64,000 nt of DNA from Macrosoma leucophasiata. Taxonomy: Eukaryota > Arthropoda > Insecta > Lepidoptera > Hedylidae. Under the pieces are notes generated by a model. The model saw only the letters and a program-made list of their open reading frames with translations, did no database searches and was not told where the DNA came from. Both the position numbers and the translations under genes were made by a program. The stretch spans positions 15,384,501 through 15,448,500 of the forward strand of contig JAWQUS010000010.1 of NCBI GenBank assembly GCA_036365455.1. The letters run 5' to 3'. Below, one piece after another: positions 10,371 through 19,459 of the stretch; positions within the stretch are counted from its first letter, which is position 1; each line of letters starts with the position of its first letter.

Positions 10371-12086
10371 ATGTTTCACCTAACGGCGTGACAACAAGTA
10401 ACGGCTACTCGTATATGCGTTACTGTAGCTTACACTTCATGGTTAGTAACTTGAAGGATTTCTTTACTTACTCTCAAAAGTTTGTATACAATATACTGTA
10501 TATTAAATAAATAAATAAATAAACCCATAATAAACCGAAATGTAGCTATATTAAAACGAAATATCGAAGTTTAGATAAAAACTATTACATCTAAGTAGGC
10601 CTTGCGGGTTCAGGGGTAGAGTCAACCAATTTACATGAAAATGTATTTGGAGAATAGAGAAACGAGACTCTATACTTTGTTTTTTTCATGTTCATGGAGA
10701 GAAGAGAATAAATATTAAATTAAAATTTTGAAACTTACTATATTGTAGAACTTTTAATTTTACAGGATAGTAATGTTCGAAAGTTAAAGGTTTTCAGCAT
10801 TTCTGGATGAAAGAAATAATTCTGCAGTGGGATAATCACCTAACAATACCGCTTACCGATACAATACCGCTGTACTGCCTATGTTTCGCTCTAGTCGCGG
10901 AACTTCTTATAAAATACCGCAGCGATTACCGCGCAGGTCCGAATAGCGCTTTATACGTCATAATTTTCTAGAGTATTCCTGTATTTTACAGAAATATTCT
11001 AGAAAATTATCATAAGGCTGAGTCTACAGTGGACAGCGACTGAAAGAGCGAATCAAAATGTACTACATACAGTTGTGATTCAGTGTAGCAGCATACGGGA
11101 GCATTCATTAAGTTGTTTTATTCGCTCATGTTGAACTCGCAGTTCGCGTTGCGGCTTAATGTAGCCTCAGCCTAAATCCCATGAGAGTAGTAACCCCTGG
11201 GAGTGTCGATCACGTCAATTGGTACTTAAACCCTGCTCATATATTTTCTCCCTGCTGCTAAACTTAATATTACGAGCATTTCCTATTAAATAATACCTCT
11301 AGCTTTGTTTCATAAACCTACGTGAAAATAAAAATACCAAACGTGAATTTTTCAACAACACGCGGCAGTTTAATGGATAGTAAAAACAAAGTTTTTGTTT
11401 CTGCAGCCAAAAGAGCATTAGGAGGAAAAATGTAGCTACAATATAGTAATTGAGGTGCATTTATCCGCCAATTGGCCGCGTCCCCTGCTTTTCCGTTCGT
11501 TAGCCCGCTCGGAAATGTTCCGGAAAATTGTTGCAATTCCCGCAGAGTTGACTCACTATGTAAAACGGTGCAAGATGAACTGCCCGTCATCGCAACGAGA
11601 TGAAATTTCATTTCGGCTATGTACCTTAACACTTTAATCAATCGTTTTTACACAATTGAATGGTTTTGCATTTATGATGTCAGCGATAAAGTGTTAAAAT
11701 TACATAAATCATTATTTAAATATTTGTTGCAGGATTTTTTAAGCAAAAGTAAACGTGATCACTACACTACAGTTTTACAGCTGCATTACATTTTGTCAAC
11801 CATATGTTAATTTTTTATTATTATGAACGTATATTTTATATACTACTACGTATATTTTATGCATTTTACTAATATTATAATATTAGGACCACAATGGTAA
11901 AACTCAAAGGCGTCGACAGTACTACATCAGTTCAATAATAATCCATACAGTTGCACAACAACACCTACATCAGATTTTTAATCTGAAAAAGTCATTTTTG
12001 GAACTAGCGTCCTAAGAATTCTCCTAATATTTATTTTGTCCATCATCTTGGATCTGAAGAAAGATGTCAATTAAATACTTTGAATT
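10371..12086. other. No gene; scattered repeat fragments
   Basis: 10535-10690 is a weak match to part of the repeat at 36875-37489 (AAGTAGGCCTTGCGGGTT). 10794-10840 resembles the end of the foldback family at 51403-51692 (ATTCTGCAGTGGGATAA). 11455-11640 is less AT-rich (AATTGGCCGCGTCCCCTG) and unidentified. The rest shows nothing. Confidence 0.4.
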
Positions 12087-12285
12087 AAATACGCTTACAC
12101 TCACAGCCCCACAGTAGGTATAAACCTGTGTCGTAGGTACAAACAACACATACACAAACACCCAGACCCGAAACAAATATCTGTAGACCATACAAATATT
12201 TGATCCGGTGCGGGGATCGAACCCGCGACCCTTCGAATCAAACGGTCATCTCACACCGCTGGACCAACCGGGTCGTCGTAAATTA
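12087..12285 (-). mobile_element. SINE D, tRNA-derived, full length
   Basis: Minus-strand reading starts CGACCCGGTTGGTCCAGCGG (A-box region), then GGGTTCGATCCCCGC (B box matching GGTTCGANNCC), then a body with CTGTAGATATTTG, TGTTTGTGTATG, CGACACAGGTTTATACC and GGGGCTGTGAGTGTAAGCG. Box spacing and tRNA-like head are typical of a pol III SINE. Other copies are at 35020, 38948 and, in part, 13816 and 39898. Confidence 0.85.
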
Positions 12286-12593
12286 CGTAATCAAAACCGA
12301 TATATTTATGATTTTATTACTAGCGGTTTTATAATTGGATGTTAACGAGGCTCGTGATGATTTTAACAACAGTTTCTGGTTGACCGAATAATATAAAATG
12401 AACTCGTATAGTAAAATGTTCCCGTGGTCGGACCCAACCATGCGATGTAACGCGGCGAGGAATTGATGCAATATGTCCCATACAGCCGTTTTGTAAGTTC
12501 ATTGTGCCCATCCAAAAATGCAATTACCGGAAACATGAAAGTTTCTCTATTAAATTATGTAATGGAAAATTAATTAAATAAATTTTATCCTAC

Positions 12594-12797
12594 TTCCTAC
12601 TAATATTATGCAAGCGAAAGTTTGTGAGTATGGATGGATGGATGGATGTTTGTTATTCTTTCATAATAAAAAACTACTCGATGGATTTGGATGAAAATTT
12701 ACAGTAATATAGGTTATACATTGGATTAACATAATTATAGGCTACAATTTGCAATGATTAAAAGTACAAGCGAACGAAGTCGCGGGCAAAAACTAAT
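12594..12797 (+). mobile_element. Helitron-like (Lep1-type) element with GGAT microsatellite
   Basis: It begins ACTAATATTATGCAAGCGAA, contains GGATGGATGGATGGATG, and ends GCGAACGAAGTCGCGGGCAA then AAACTA. The pattern is the usual short lepidopteran Helitron-like element. The last bases are mutated from the expected CTAG. Confidence 0.7.
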
Positions 12798-12948
12798 CAC
12801 AAGTAAATAGTAGAACTCTTCCTTGACAACCCTTGTAATAACGTACTCAGAAGGCTGGTCGCGTAGCCACATTGAGCTATATAGATACACATAGAAATCT
12901 AAAATTAAGACAATATTATTCATATATCTGTGATGACATCGCTAATGA

Positions 12949-13030
12949 TGAAGGTAGATGATGCACGAGAGGTGTGTCAGGACCGGGATATCTGGCGTTC
13001 CACATTCTCTGACTACCCCGTTAGGGACCT
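12949..13030 (+). pseudogene. LINE ORF 3' end fragment
   Basis: This short piece matches 44464-44562 closely (GTGTGTCAGGACCGGGATAT, ACCCCGTTAGGGACCTGGCG) and an inverted copy at 30225-30320. The 44464 copy reads as an ORF end, VDEAREVCQDRDIWRSTLS, resembling the C-terminal tail of an RTE-type or similar LINE. It is a very short 5'-truncated retrocopy. Confidence 0.55.
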
Positions 13031-13404
13031 GGCGTAAATATACATACATACATCGCTAATCTTCTATATAAAGATTAATTCAGCCCTCTGATCATGTGAA
13101 ACGTTGAGCAAACGTTATAAAATTTCCATTCCTGCCGGAAGTCAATATATTCTTTATATTTTTTCTTTACTAAACTTCACTAGTTTATGTTATTGCGAAA
13201 AATAAAATACTATAGTTATGAAATATGTTACATAATTTGCAGTTTTAGAAATATTACCTCTCAATTATGTGATCTACTGTTATGTTTTAATTATCAAGTT
13301 AATTCATGATCATGGTGTCGGATCTAGTTAGAAATTATGGTGAAATTTATACTTCACTGTAATTTCTACTGCAGTAGATTCGACCAATTTAGCATATTCA
13401 CTTT

Positions 13405-13640
13405 TACTGGTGGTAGAGTTCCGGTGTAGGAGCTCGAGGGCGTAGATTTTTAATTCATAAGTACCTAATTTATCTTCCGCCAAATGGTATAGTAATAGGT
13501 CTCAGGGGTGGCAGGGCACTGGTCAAAATGCAGATGCCCTCTCTGCAGTCTCTCATTTATGTGGGTGTCCATAGGCAGCAGTCATCACCTAACATCCGTG
13601 TGAACTGCATGCTTGTTTGCCAACTTTACTTCATTAAAAT
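13405..13640 (+). mobile_element. SINE A copy, plus orientation, internally deleted
   Basis: Starts TACTGGTGGTAGAGTTCC and ends TGTTTGCCAACTTTACTTCA. The middle, where other copies carry CGGTCAGGTGG to GGCACAGAGG, is missing or scrambled. Confidence 0.75.
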
Positions 13641-13815
13641 AATGGTCGGTATGCAGTTTATTTCATCCTTAAATAAGAAAACGACGACCAAATGAAGTAT
13701 CTTTCTCATGATTAACTTGAATAAATTGATACGAGTAAGTATTAAATTTTCTTTATATAGCTTCTGAAGTCCTTTTTTCGACATAGGCTTCGGCACTCGG
13801 TTCTCTTGCAGCTTA

Positions 13816-13907
13816 CTACACTCACATACTAGGTATATACCTGTGTCGTGGGTGCCGTTGTACACATACAATACATACAAAAACACCCAGACCCGAAACA
13901 ATAACAC
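13816..13907 (-). mobile_element. SINE D tail fragment
   Basis: It carries the SINE D 3' body (CACTCACATACTAGGTATAT, CCTGTGTCGTGGGTGCCG, AACACCCAGACCCGAAAC). The tRNA-like head is absent and SINE A sequence follows without a gap, so one element was broken by the other or by rearrangement. Confidence 0.7.
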
Positions 13908-14080
13908 TTTAGGCCTCAGGAGTGGTAACGCATCTGCATCTTGACCTTGGTCTTCGTGTGGGTGTCTATAGGCTGTCATCACTTAAGCGATAGCGCTGAA
14001 CATTACCATCTAGCGACAGATAGAGACGCCCTCGAGCTGCTACACTGGAACTTTTCCATTAGTAGAAGATGGTGGCAGAG
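13908..14080 (+). mobile_element. SINE A fragments, rearranged
   Basis: TTAGGCCTCAGGAGTGG to GTGTGGGTGTCTATAGGCTG is the 3' half of SINE A. It is followed by GCTGAACATTACCATCTAGC in the opposite orientation, so two SINE A pieces are joined tail to tail. Confidence 0.6.
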
Positions 14081-14089
14081 CTCCAGTGT

Positions 14090-14778
14090 CGAAAGCCTCC
14101 ACTGTTACTTTAAATTGGATAAGTTATATTATATTTTTTTTTGTGTTTCTTAAAATATTTTTAATTAGAGGAGACGGGTAAATATGAGCCCGCAAAATCG
14201 TTTTTGTTAACCATTAGTTAAGATATTGAAGTAAATATAAAAATAACATATTTTTTAAGATAAAAAATAAAATACACCGTAATTTTAAGAAGGTATACAA
14301 AAAGCGAGAAAAGTTAGAAAAAAAAACTTTAAAGAGAGAGTACAGAGTTAACACCTGTGCTCAGAAATGTATGGAACAGTATCATTCTCATTTCTTAATG
14401 CAATTTAACATAAATGTTAATGTGCTCCTTATAGTAGGTATCTTCTCGTGTTCAGAAGGATCACATGAGAAATAGCGTTAAACAACGAGCTTCCTAGACT
14501 TGTTACACATGCCGTGCCACACCTTCCAGGTAATAAAACCTACTTAACCTTTCACAACACTCTCTTTGTGAGTAAGTACCTACAATACATGCTAACATTT
14601 AACACTTTTCATGATAAACGTATATTGAATGTTAATTTAATTTGCCTTGAAACAGTAAAGTAATTATATAAAAAACAAGTTATTTTTTTATGCATGTTTA
14701 AAAATATCAATAGTTATTGTACAATAGTGTTTTAATATTCGAAATAATTACTATTTTAAATAACATGTTCATTCATCT
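14090..14778. other. AT-rich stretch, nothing recognised
   Basis: I see no open frame of note, no terminal repeat and no tRNA-like boxes in this segment. Confidence 0.5.
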
Positions 14779-14849
14779 AATAAAGCTTAAGCAGCAAATC
14801 CTGCTTATGCTTTATTAAATATCGTATATAGCCTAAAATAAGGCTATAT
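14779..14849. repeat. Two adjacent hairpins
   Basis: The first pairs AATAAAGCTTAAGCAG with CTGCTTATGCTTTATT around a 6-base loop (one mismatch). The second pairs ATATAGCCT with AGGCTATAT. A repeat with an ACTAGCTG end starts 12 bases later. Confidence 0.8.
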
Positions 14850-14860
14850 TTCTATAAAAT

Positions 14861-15130
14861 ACTAGCTGACCCGGCAAATTTCGTATTGCCTCAGAATGAA
14901 ATAATATGTCAAAGATTTCATGGATACGGACTATTTGTATGGGAAAATGAAATTGTGGTTTTTACTATTGACCGTCAATTTCTTTATATTTTCTTACCTT
15001 TTAAACATTCCCTGGACTTCCAAAAATCATACAAAATCAATATTAGCCAAATCGGTCCAGCCATTCACGCGTGATGCCGTGACCAAGGAAAACGGGTTGC
15101 ATTTTTATATATATAAGATATATATAAGAT
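14861..15130 (-). mobile_element. Insect repeat with ACTAGCTGACCCGGC end
   Basis: The left end, ACTAGCTGACCCGGCAAATT, and the phrases TCGGTCCAGCCATTCACG and ATGCCGTGACCAAGGAAAA are typical of a widespread insect interspersed repeat, possibly Helitron-related by its CTAG end. A fragment of the same family is near 35440-35500 (TGATTCCATGACCAAGG). Confidence 0.55.
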
Positions 15131-15454
15131 TGATCTCTGTACATCAAGATAGAAATCAAAATAGGATTATAAAATATAGCAAAATTAAACCTTTTTGAAC
15201 ATTATATCACTAATAGATACGTTCTTTAGACTGTGTTAAGGTTTTTTTTTCATCAACAAAGATACAATTTCAAAGAAGATTACTAAACTTTATTTTATTC
15301 ATGAAGCCTGTTTCTTTATTCTCACGGCTTTTTCCGTTTGTTTGCAGTTTCTGTCACTGTCGGACATGAATAGTCTGTGGTTTTTAAAATGGTTGCATAT
15401 TTTAGAAAAGTATCCAGTGGATAACTTGTAATTTTATGTAATTTTTTAAGTTAT

Positions 15455-15650
15455 TATGGTGACAAACAAGCAAGTAATGGACAGTGATGGTAATTGAATA
15501 GGTAATTTTTTTCTCAGTCCTGATATCTGTTTTGCCTCCTTGCCCTAGGTGGCTGGGTCTCTTATATTTCATTACTACCTGCCGAACACGATTGCATTAA
15601 ATAATACTATCTAGTGGCAAGTAGACTAGGAAATACGGTACCCACCCCCT
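15455..15650 (-). mobile_element. Diverged SINE A-like copy
   Basis: The order of blocks follows SINE A (GGTGACAAACAAGCAAG tail, CCGAACACGATTGCATT, AATACTATCTAGTGGCAAGT, ACGGTACCCAC), but the sequence is far from the consensus of the other copies. It may be an older subfamily. Confidence 0.5.
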
Positions 15651-15782
15651 ATCCCATTCATTCATTGTTTCATGTGTTTTAAATATTCTGTTTGATATGG
15701 GACAGTGAAATCATTTGTTGCTTTGCAGAGGCAGAAGATGTCCTCTGTCCCTCTTTCTTCTTCGGGACTTCAATTTTCGATT

Positions 15783-15849
15783 TCGAATAAACATGGCGTT
15801 GCTCTTTAATTTAGAAGCGAAATTAAAGAGCAACGCCATGTTTATTCGA
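15783..15849. repeat. Perfect hairpin, 30-bp arms
   Basis: The left arm 15783-15812 begins TCGAATAAACATGGCG and is exactly complementary to the right arm 15820-15849, with a 7-base loop AGAAGCG. No mismatch was seen. It is not part of any repeat family I can recognise here. Confidence 0.95.
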
Positions 15850-15971
15850 GGAACAACGACACTTCTACCTAGCAAAATCACAATGTTTTTGAGTAATTTA
15901 TATGGAATGTTATATTTCAGGTTCTGAGACATATCTGAAATGTTGAAAAAATAAAAGATGAGAAGTAAATA

Positions 15972-16226
15972 TCATCATATTATCATCATATCAGTCATAG
16001 GACGTCCACTGCTGAACATAGGCCTCCCCCAAAAACCTCCATGCCGACCGATCGGAAGCGACGTGCATCCAGCGGGTACCTGCAGCCTTGCCTAGGTCGT
16101 CGGTCCATCTTGCAGGTGGACGTCCTACGCTGCGCTTGCCGATACGTGGTCTCCACTCGAGAACCTTTCTGCCCCAGCGGCTATCGTTTCTTCGAGCTAT
16201 GTGCCCTGCCCATTGCCACTAAGTAA
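15972..16226 (-). pseudogene. RTE-type LINE, C-terminal end of ORF2
   Basis: On the minus strand a frame open for over 60 codons reads KVLEWRPRIGKRSVGRPPAR, WTDDLGKAAGTRWMHVASD and AYVQQWTSYD before a stop. This is the conserved C-terminal tail of lepidopteran RTE/BovB-like reverse transcriptases, after the RT domain. A short ATGATGATA-like tail follows (TGATATGATGATAATATG), as RTE 3' ends have. The catalytic domains are absent, so it is a 5'-truncated copy. Confidence 0.85.
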
Positions 16227-17351
16227 AGTAGAAGAAGTAAATATAAAGAAGTAAATATAGGGGAATTTATTTTATTATATAAACATGGATTCTTTTTTAT
16301 TCGTTAAAGTTTAACTCCCAAGTTGGTCTCGTTTTAAATGACTCAAAACGAATACGTTACTTACATCAGTACTATATCCTCAAAGTTGGTCTCATTTTAA
16401 TTTCGCACCTACTGATTTTTTTTTGTGAAGTTTATTAGTCTATAGCTTCCATTATTTTAATATTTTCGATATGTATTTCCGGAGGCTTCCCATTTTTGCT
16501 ATATGTTATTATTTCGTATAGGGTTTTTGGTAGATTTTCGATTAAAAAATACAAACACCGAGTCGAGTGAAGAACTCGATATCCTGTACATTTAACTGTA
16601 CGTAGTCGACCGATACTCTGGAGAATTTTGACTTGACTCTCCGCGCCGTGGTCAGTTTGACTACTCGTCTACATCTGACGTCCGAAAGAGTGTCTGCAAT
16701 TTTCCGTCTGAAAGTCTGAACAATAATGAAGACAAATATTTCTTACTATTGTATGTGTATTTACCTTGGTTTCACCTAAATCTACGTATACACTCGTAAT
16801 TGCTAACAAGTGATTGATAATGGGACTGACCACTTATGCGGATTTGGGATTCTTGTTCACCTCAATGCAATACCCGGAATGATTGTATCCCGAATTACTG
16901 GAAGGATTACTTGAATTTTTTCGTGGGCTTATAGACTCTCATAACTCGTATTCCAATTGAAGTAAATAATTACTTAGGTATACATCAGTTTGACCACTTT
17001 TGCGGTACTTCACATACGAAGATACCTACTATTTTGCAGTGGCCAGATCACCACAGTGTCTTTTTACTTCTCTTGTTTTTAAATCTATTATTTGGAGATC
17101 CAATTCTTGCCAATCATTCATCAAACAAATAAAAAAAAACATGGAGAAAATATGAAAAACTTAATAACATTAATAACGACCATCAAATAGCAAAGAAAAC
17201 ATGCCGCATGTAACGAAGTTCATTTATGTTGAGTATTGAACATATTGCGATTGCACACCGTGAAATTGCGACATTAATTATCTCTTCATTTCAAGCACAT
17301 ATAGAGTTTCTCCTTCCAGTATAATTAATGAAACTTGGGTTACATTTTTTT
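16227..17351. other. Unique-looking sequence, nothing recognised
   Basis: No repeat terminus, coding frame or tRNA-like box is recognised. 16555-16725 is less AT-rich (CTTGACTCTCCGCGCCGTGG) and could be a conserved non-coding segment, but nothing here proves it. Confidence 0.4.
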
Positions 17352-17714
17352 TTGTTTTATATTATTTCGCATTAACACATGCTTGTGAAATATATTTTAT
17401 TTAATTTAATAAAATATATTTCACAAGCATGTGTTAATGCGAAATAATATAAAACAATTATTAAGGGTAAAAGCGACTTCTTTACGATATTCAATAAACT
17501 GAAAAGTCTATTATATCGGTTGCCTAACTAGCATAGTTGGTAATAGATGGCGCTGCTGCTACCATAAAGCAATGCAATAGATGTGTTGACAAATCGGGCA
17601 GGGCTTCAGTAGCTCAATTGGAAGAGCGGCTGGACTAGATTCCCAGTAGGTCGCGAGTTCGAGCCTCGCCTGAAGTCGAAGTTTTCTTTCCATTTTTCTT
17701 TAAAAATAAAATAC
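17352..17714 (+). mobile_element. SINE C: tRNA-like element with a palindromic flank
   Basis: The left part is a palindrome (17352-17457) of two ~50-base arms, TTGTTTTATATTATTTCGCA and its complement, meeting near 17404. Then comes a body with AGGGTAAAAGCGACTTC, GGTTGCCTAACTAGCAT and ATAGATGGCGCTGCTGC, then the tRNA-like segment 17602-17677 and a TTTCTTTCCATTTTTCTTT tail. The same modules recur at 35590-36074 and 52140-52375. Whether it moves as a SINE or as a foldback DNA element is not clear. Confidence 0.7.
17602..17677 (+). pseudogene. tRNA-like sequence, 76 nt
   Basis: The ends pair as an acceptor stem (GCTTCAG with CTGAAGT), the D arm is GCTC-loop-GAGC, and the T arm is GCGAG-TTCGAGC-CTCGC with a good B box. 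The anticodon stem closes only with a 9-base loop (ACTAGATTC), so the identity is undefined and the gene is not a normal tRNA. It recurs with the same flanks, which makes it a SINE head. Confidence 0.75.
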
Positions 17715-18002
17715 ATTTTTTTTTATATCCTAAAAGTGGCAAACAAGCATGCAGTTCACATTGATTTTAAGTGATGACTGCAGCCTATAGACAACCACAC
17801 AATGAGCAGAGGTCAAAATGCAGATGCGCTGCCACTCCTGAGACATTAGGTGTTATGCCTCTGTGCCGGAAATTACAGGGCCGTACATTACCACCTGACC
17901 GGAACACGATAGTGATGAACACTACCATTTAGCGGCAAGTCTATTAGGTAATGCGGTGGTACCTACGCCCGTGAGCTCCGTCACTGGAGCTGTACCACCA
18001 GT
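17715..18002 (-). mobile_element. SINE A copy, full length
   Basis: Both standard ends are present. It lies directly after SINE C, with the T-run of its tail complement joining the A-rich end of that element. Confidence 0.8.
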
Positions 18003-18614
18003 ATATATAGTAAGTTAATAAATGCTATTTTATCCTTTTGTTATTATGATTGGGTATCCTAGAACCAAAAATAGGACAATAGTTTAGCTATTAGATGACG
18101 ACGATTATGTTAATTTAGTATTCACAATTTCATATTATAATTCATAGATACTAAAACCTATTTGGAGCGTATGACAAGCGTTTGTAATGTAATCTAAAAC
18201 AATACCTTATTTCGAAATATAACAACTATTAACAACACTGCATATTGCTATTATATATATTACTATTACTGCATAGCTTTGTAATTGTTATTTTCATTAA
18301 ACTTGTAACTGATAATGGCAAATAATTTAATATTGTTTTAGTTTCGTGTTTTGTTTCCATTAAAAAGTCATTTCCAGTTAGGATAAATCTACAAAATTCA
18401 TATACCTCATTATAAATATGAACGACATGAATGTATGGATTTTGTATAAATACCGGTAGTCGATATGCAGCCATCGATAAATGTTTCTATCGGCTGCAAT
18501 ATTTACTTACTGTCAATGTGAATTATACGCTTGTTTGGCACTATCGTTATATTCAAAACTCAATCTGTAAATAAAAGATACAGTCATGTGTACAAAATGG
18601 AAGAAAATTCTTTC
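18003..18614. other. AT-rich stretch, nothing recognised
   Basis: No terminal repeat or gene is seen. A short minus-strand open frame at 18229-18474 shows no domain. Confidence 0.45.
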
Positions 18615-18828
18615 GCTAATGCAATCAATCACCCGTATAATGATGGACAAACCATTCCAATACGATAGTAGTAAATACTATTACACGGGATAGGTAGCAG
18701 CATCCCCAGATAAAACTGCCGTCTCTGCGCTCGCCAATCCACATGCCAGGGGCAAATTTTGTGAGTATCTTTGAGGAAAGCTTTAGTCGATCAGTGGATG
18801 TATTTCGTCTGAAGTGATGATGATGACA
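18615..18828 (+). mobile_element. RTE-derived short element, copy 1
   Basis: Blocks ACCATTCCAATACGATAGTA, GATAGGTAGCAGCATCCC and TCGCCAATCCACATGCCAGG match the 5' region seen at 62507-62775. They are joined directly to an RTE-like 3' end (CAGTGGATGTATTTCGTCTG then TGATGATGATGA). The 5' and 3' pieces without the ORF between suggest a non-autonomous element using RTE machinery. Confidence 0.6.
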
Positions 18829-19459
18829 ATGATTTTAATGATGACTATTAAAAACACAAGAAATACTATGCAACACCTGCTTTGACGGTTTAGTTCGACG
18901 GTCGATTGAAGTAAACATTTAACAAATCCCAAAAAGGGTAGGATAAAAGATTTCTCAAAAAAACAAACAATAAAATGACGTCTGTATGAACATCATGTTT
19001 GATTAACTAATAGACAATCAATCGAGCGGTGCTATGTTTACCTATGTAGATGTAAAAATTCGAAATTCATATTTTACTTAAGTAGGAAAATATAGGTTGA
19101 ATAATTGGCTAGATTAAAATAAATTAGAGACATATCGCATAACCTGCCACTGACTCCTTAGTCATTGCAGTAATCTTTGGGGAAATCAAGACGACCGCGA
19201 GCGAGCAATCTGTTATATCTGTGACAACACCAGGGTAATGCGATCCCTGAGGCCTAACTCTGCCTATTACCACTCGTTCTATACCAAAGCTCTTCTTATA
19301 TGGACATAGAACTGTACGCATTTTGGAAAACCGTTATAAAACATCTGAACCCCAAAATCTCAACATTTATAACAAATATTTTCTATATTTAGCGAATTTT
19401 CATGGTAATATCACAGTATAAGTATATAAATAGGTATGTTCATTTTCTTTTGACTGTGG
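18829..19459. other. Unassigned; one unidentified 65-aa frame
   Basis: A minus-strand frame at 19124-19321 starts after CCAAAATG, a fair start context, and has a balanced composition (GVVTDITDCSLAVVLISPK) unlike random AT-rich sequence. I recognise no family. It could be a repeat-derived fragment or chance. Confidence 0.25.

Noticed and set aside
11318..11641. 107-codon minus-strand frame
   Set aside because: No recognisable motif; the composition is not distinct enough to claim a gene. It is noted only as part of an unassigned stretch.
17602..17677. Functional tRNA gene
   Set aside because: The same sequence with the same flanks appears in three further places and needs a 9-base anticodon loop. 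It is the head of a repeat. The SINE B and SINE D heads were rejected as tRNA genes for the same reason.
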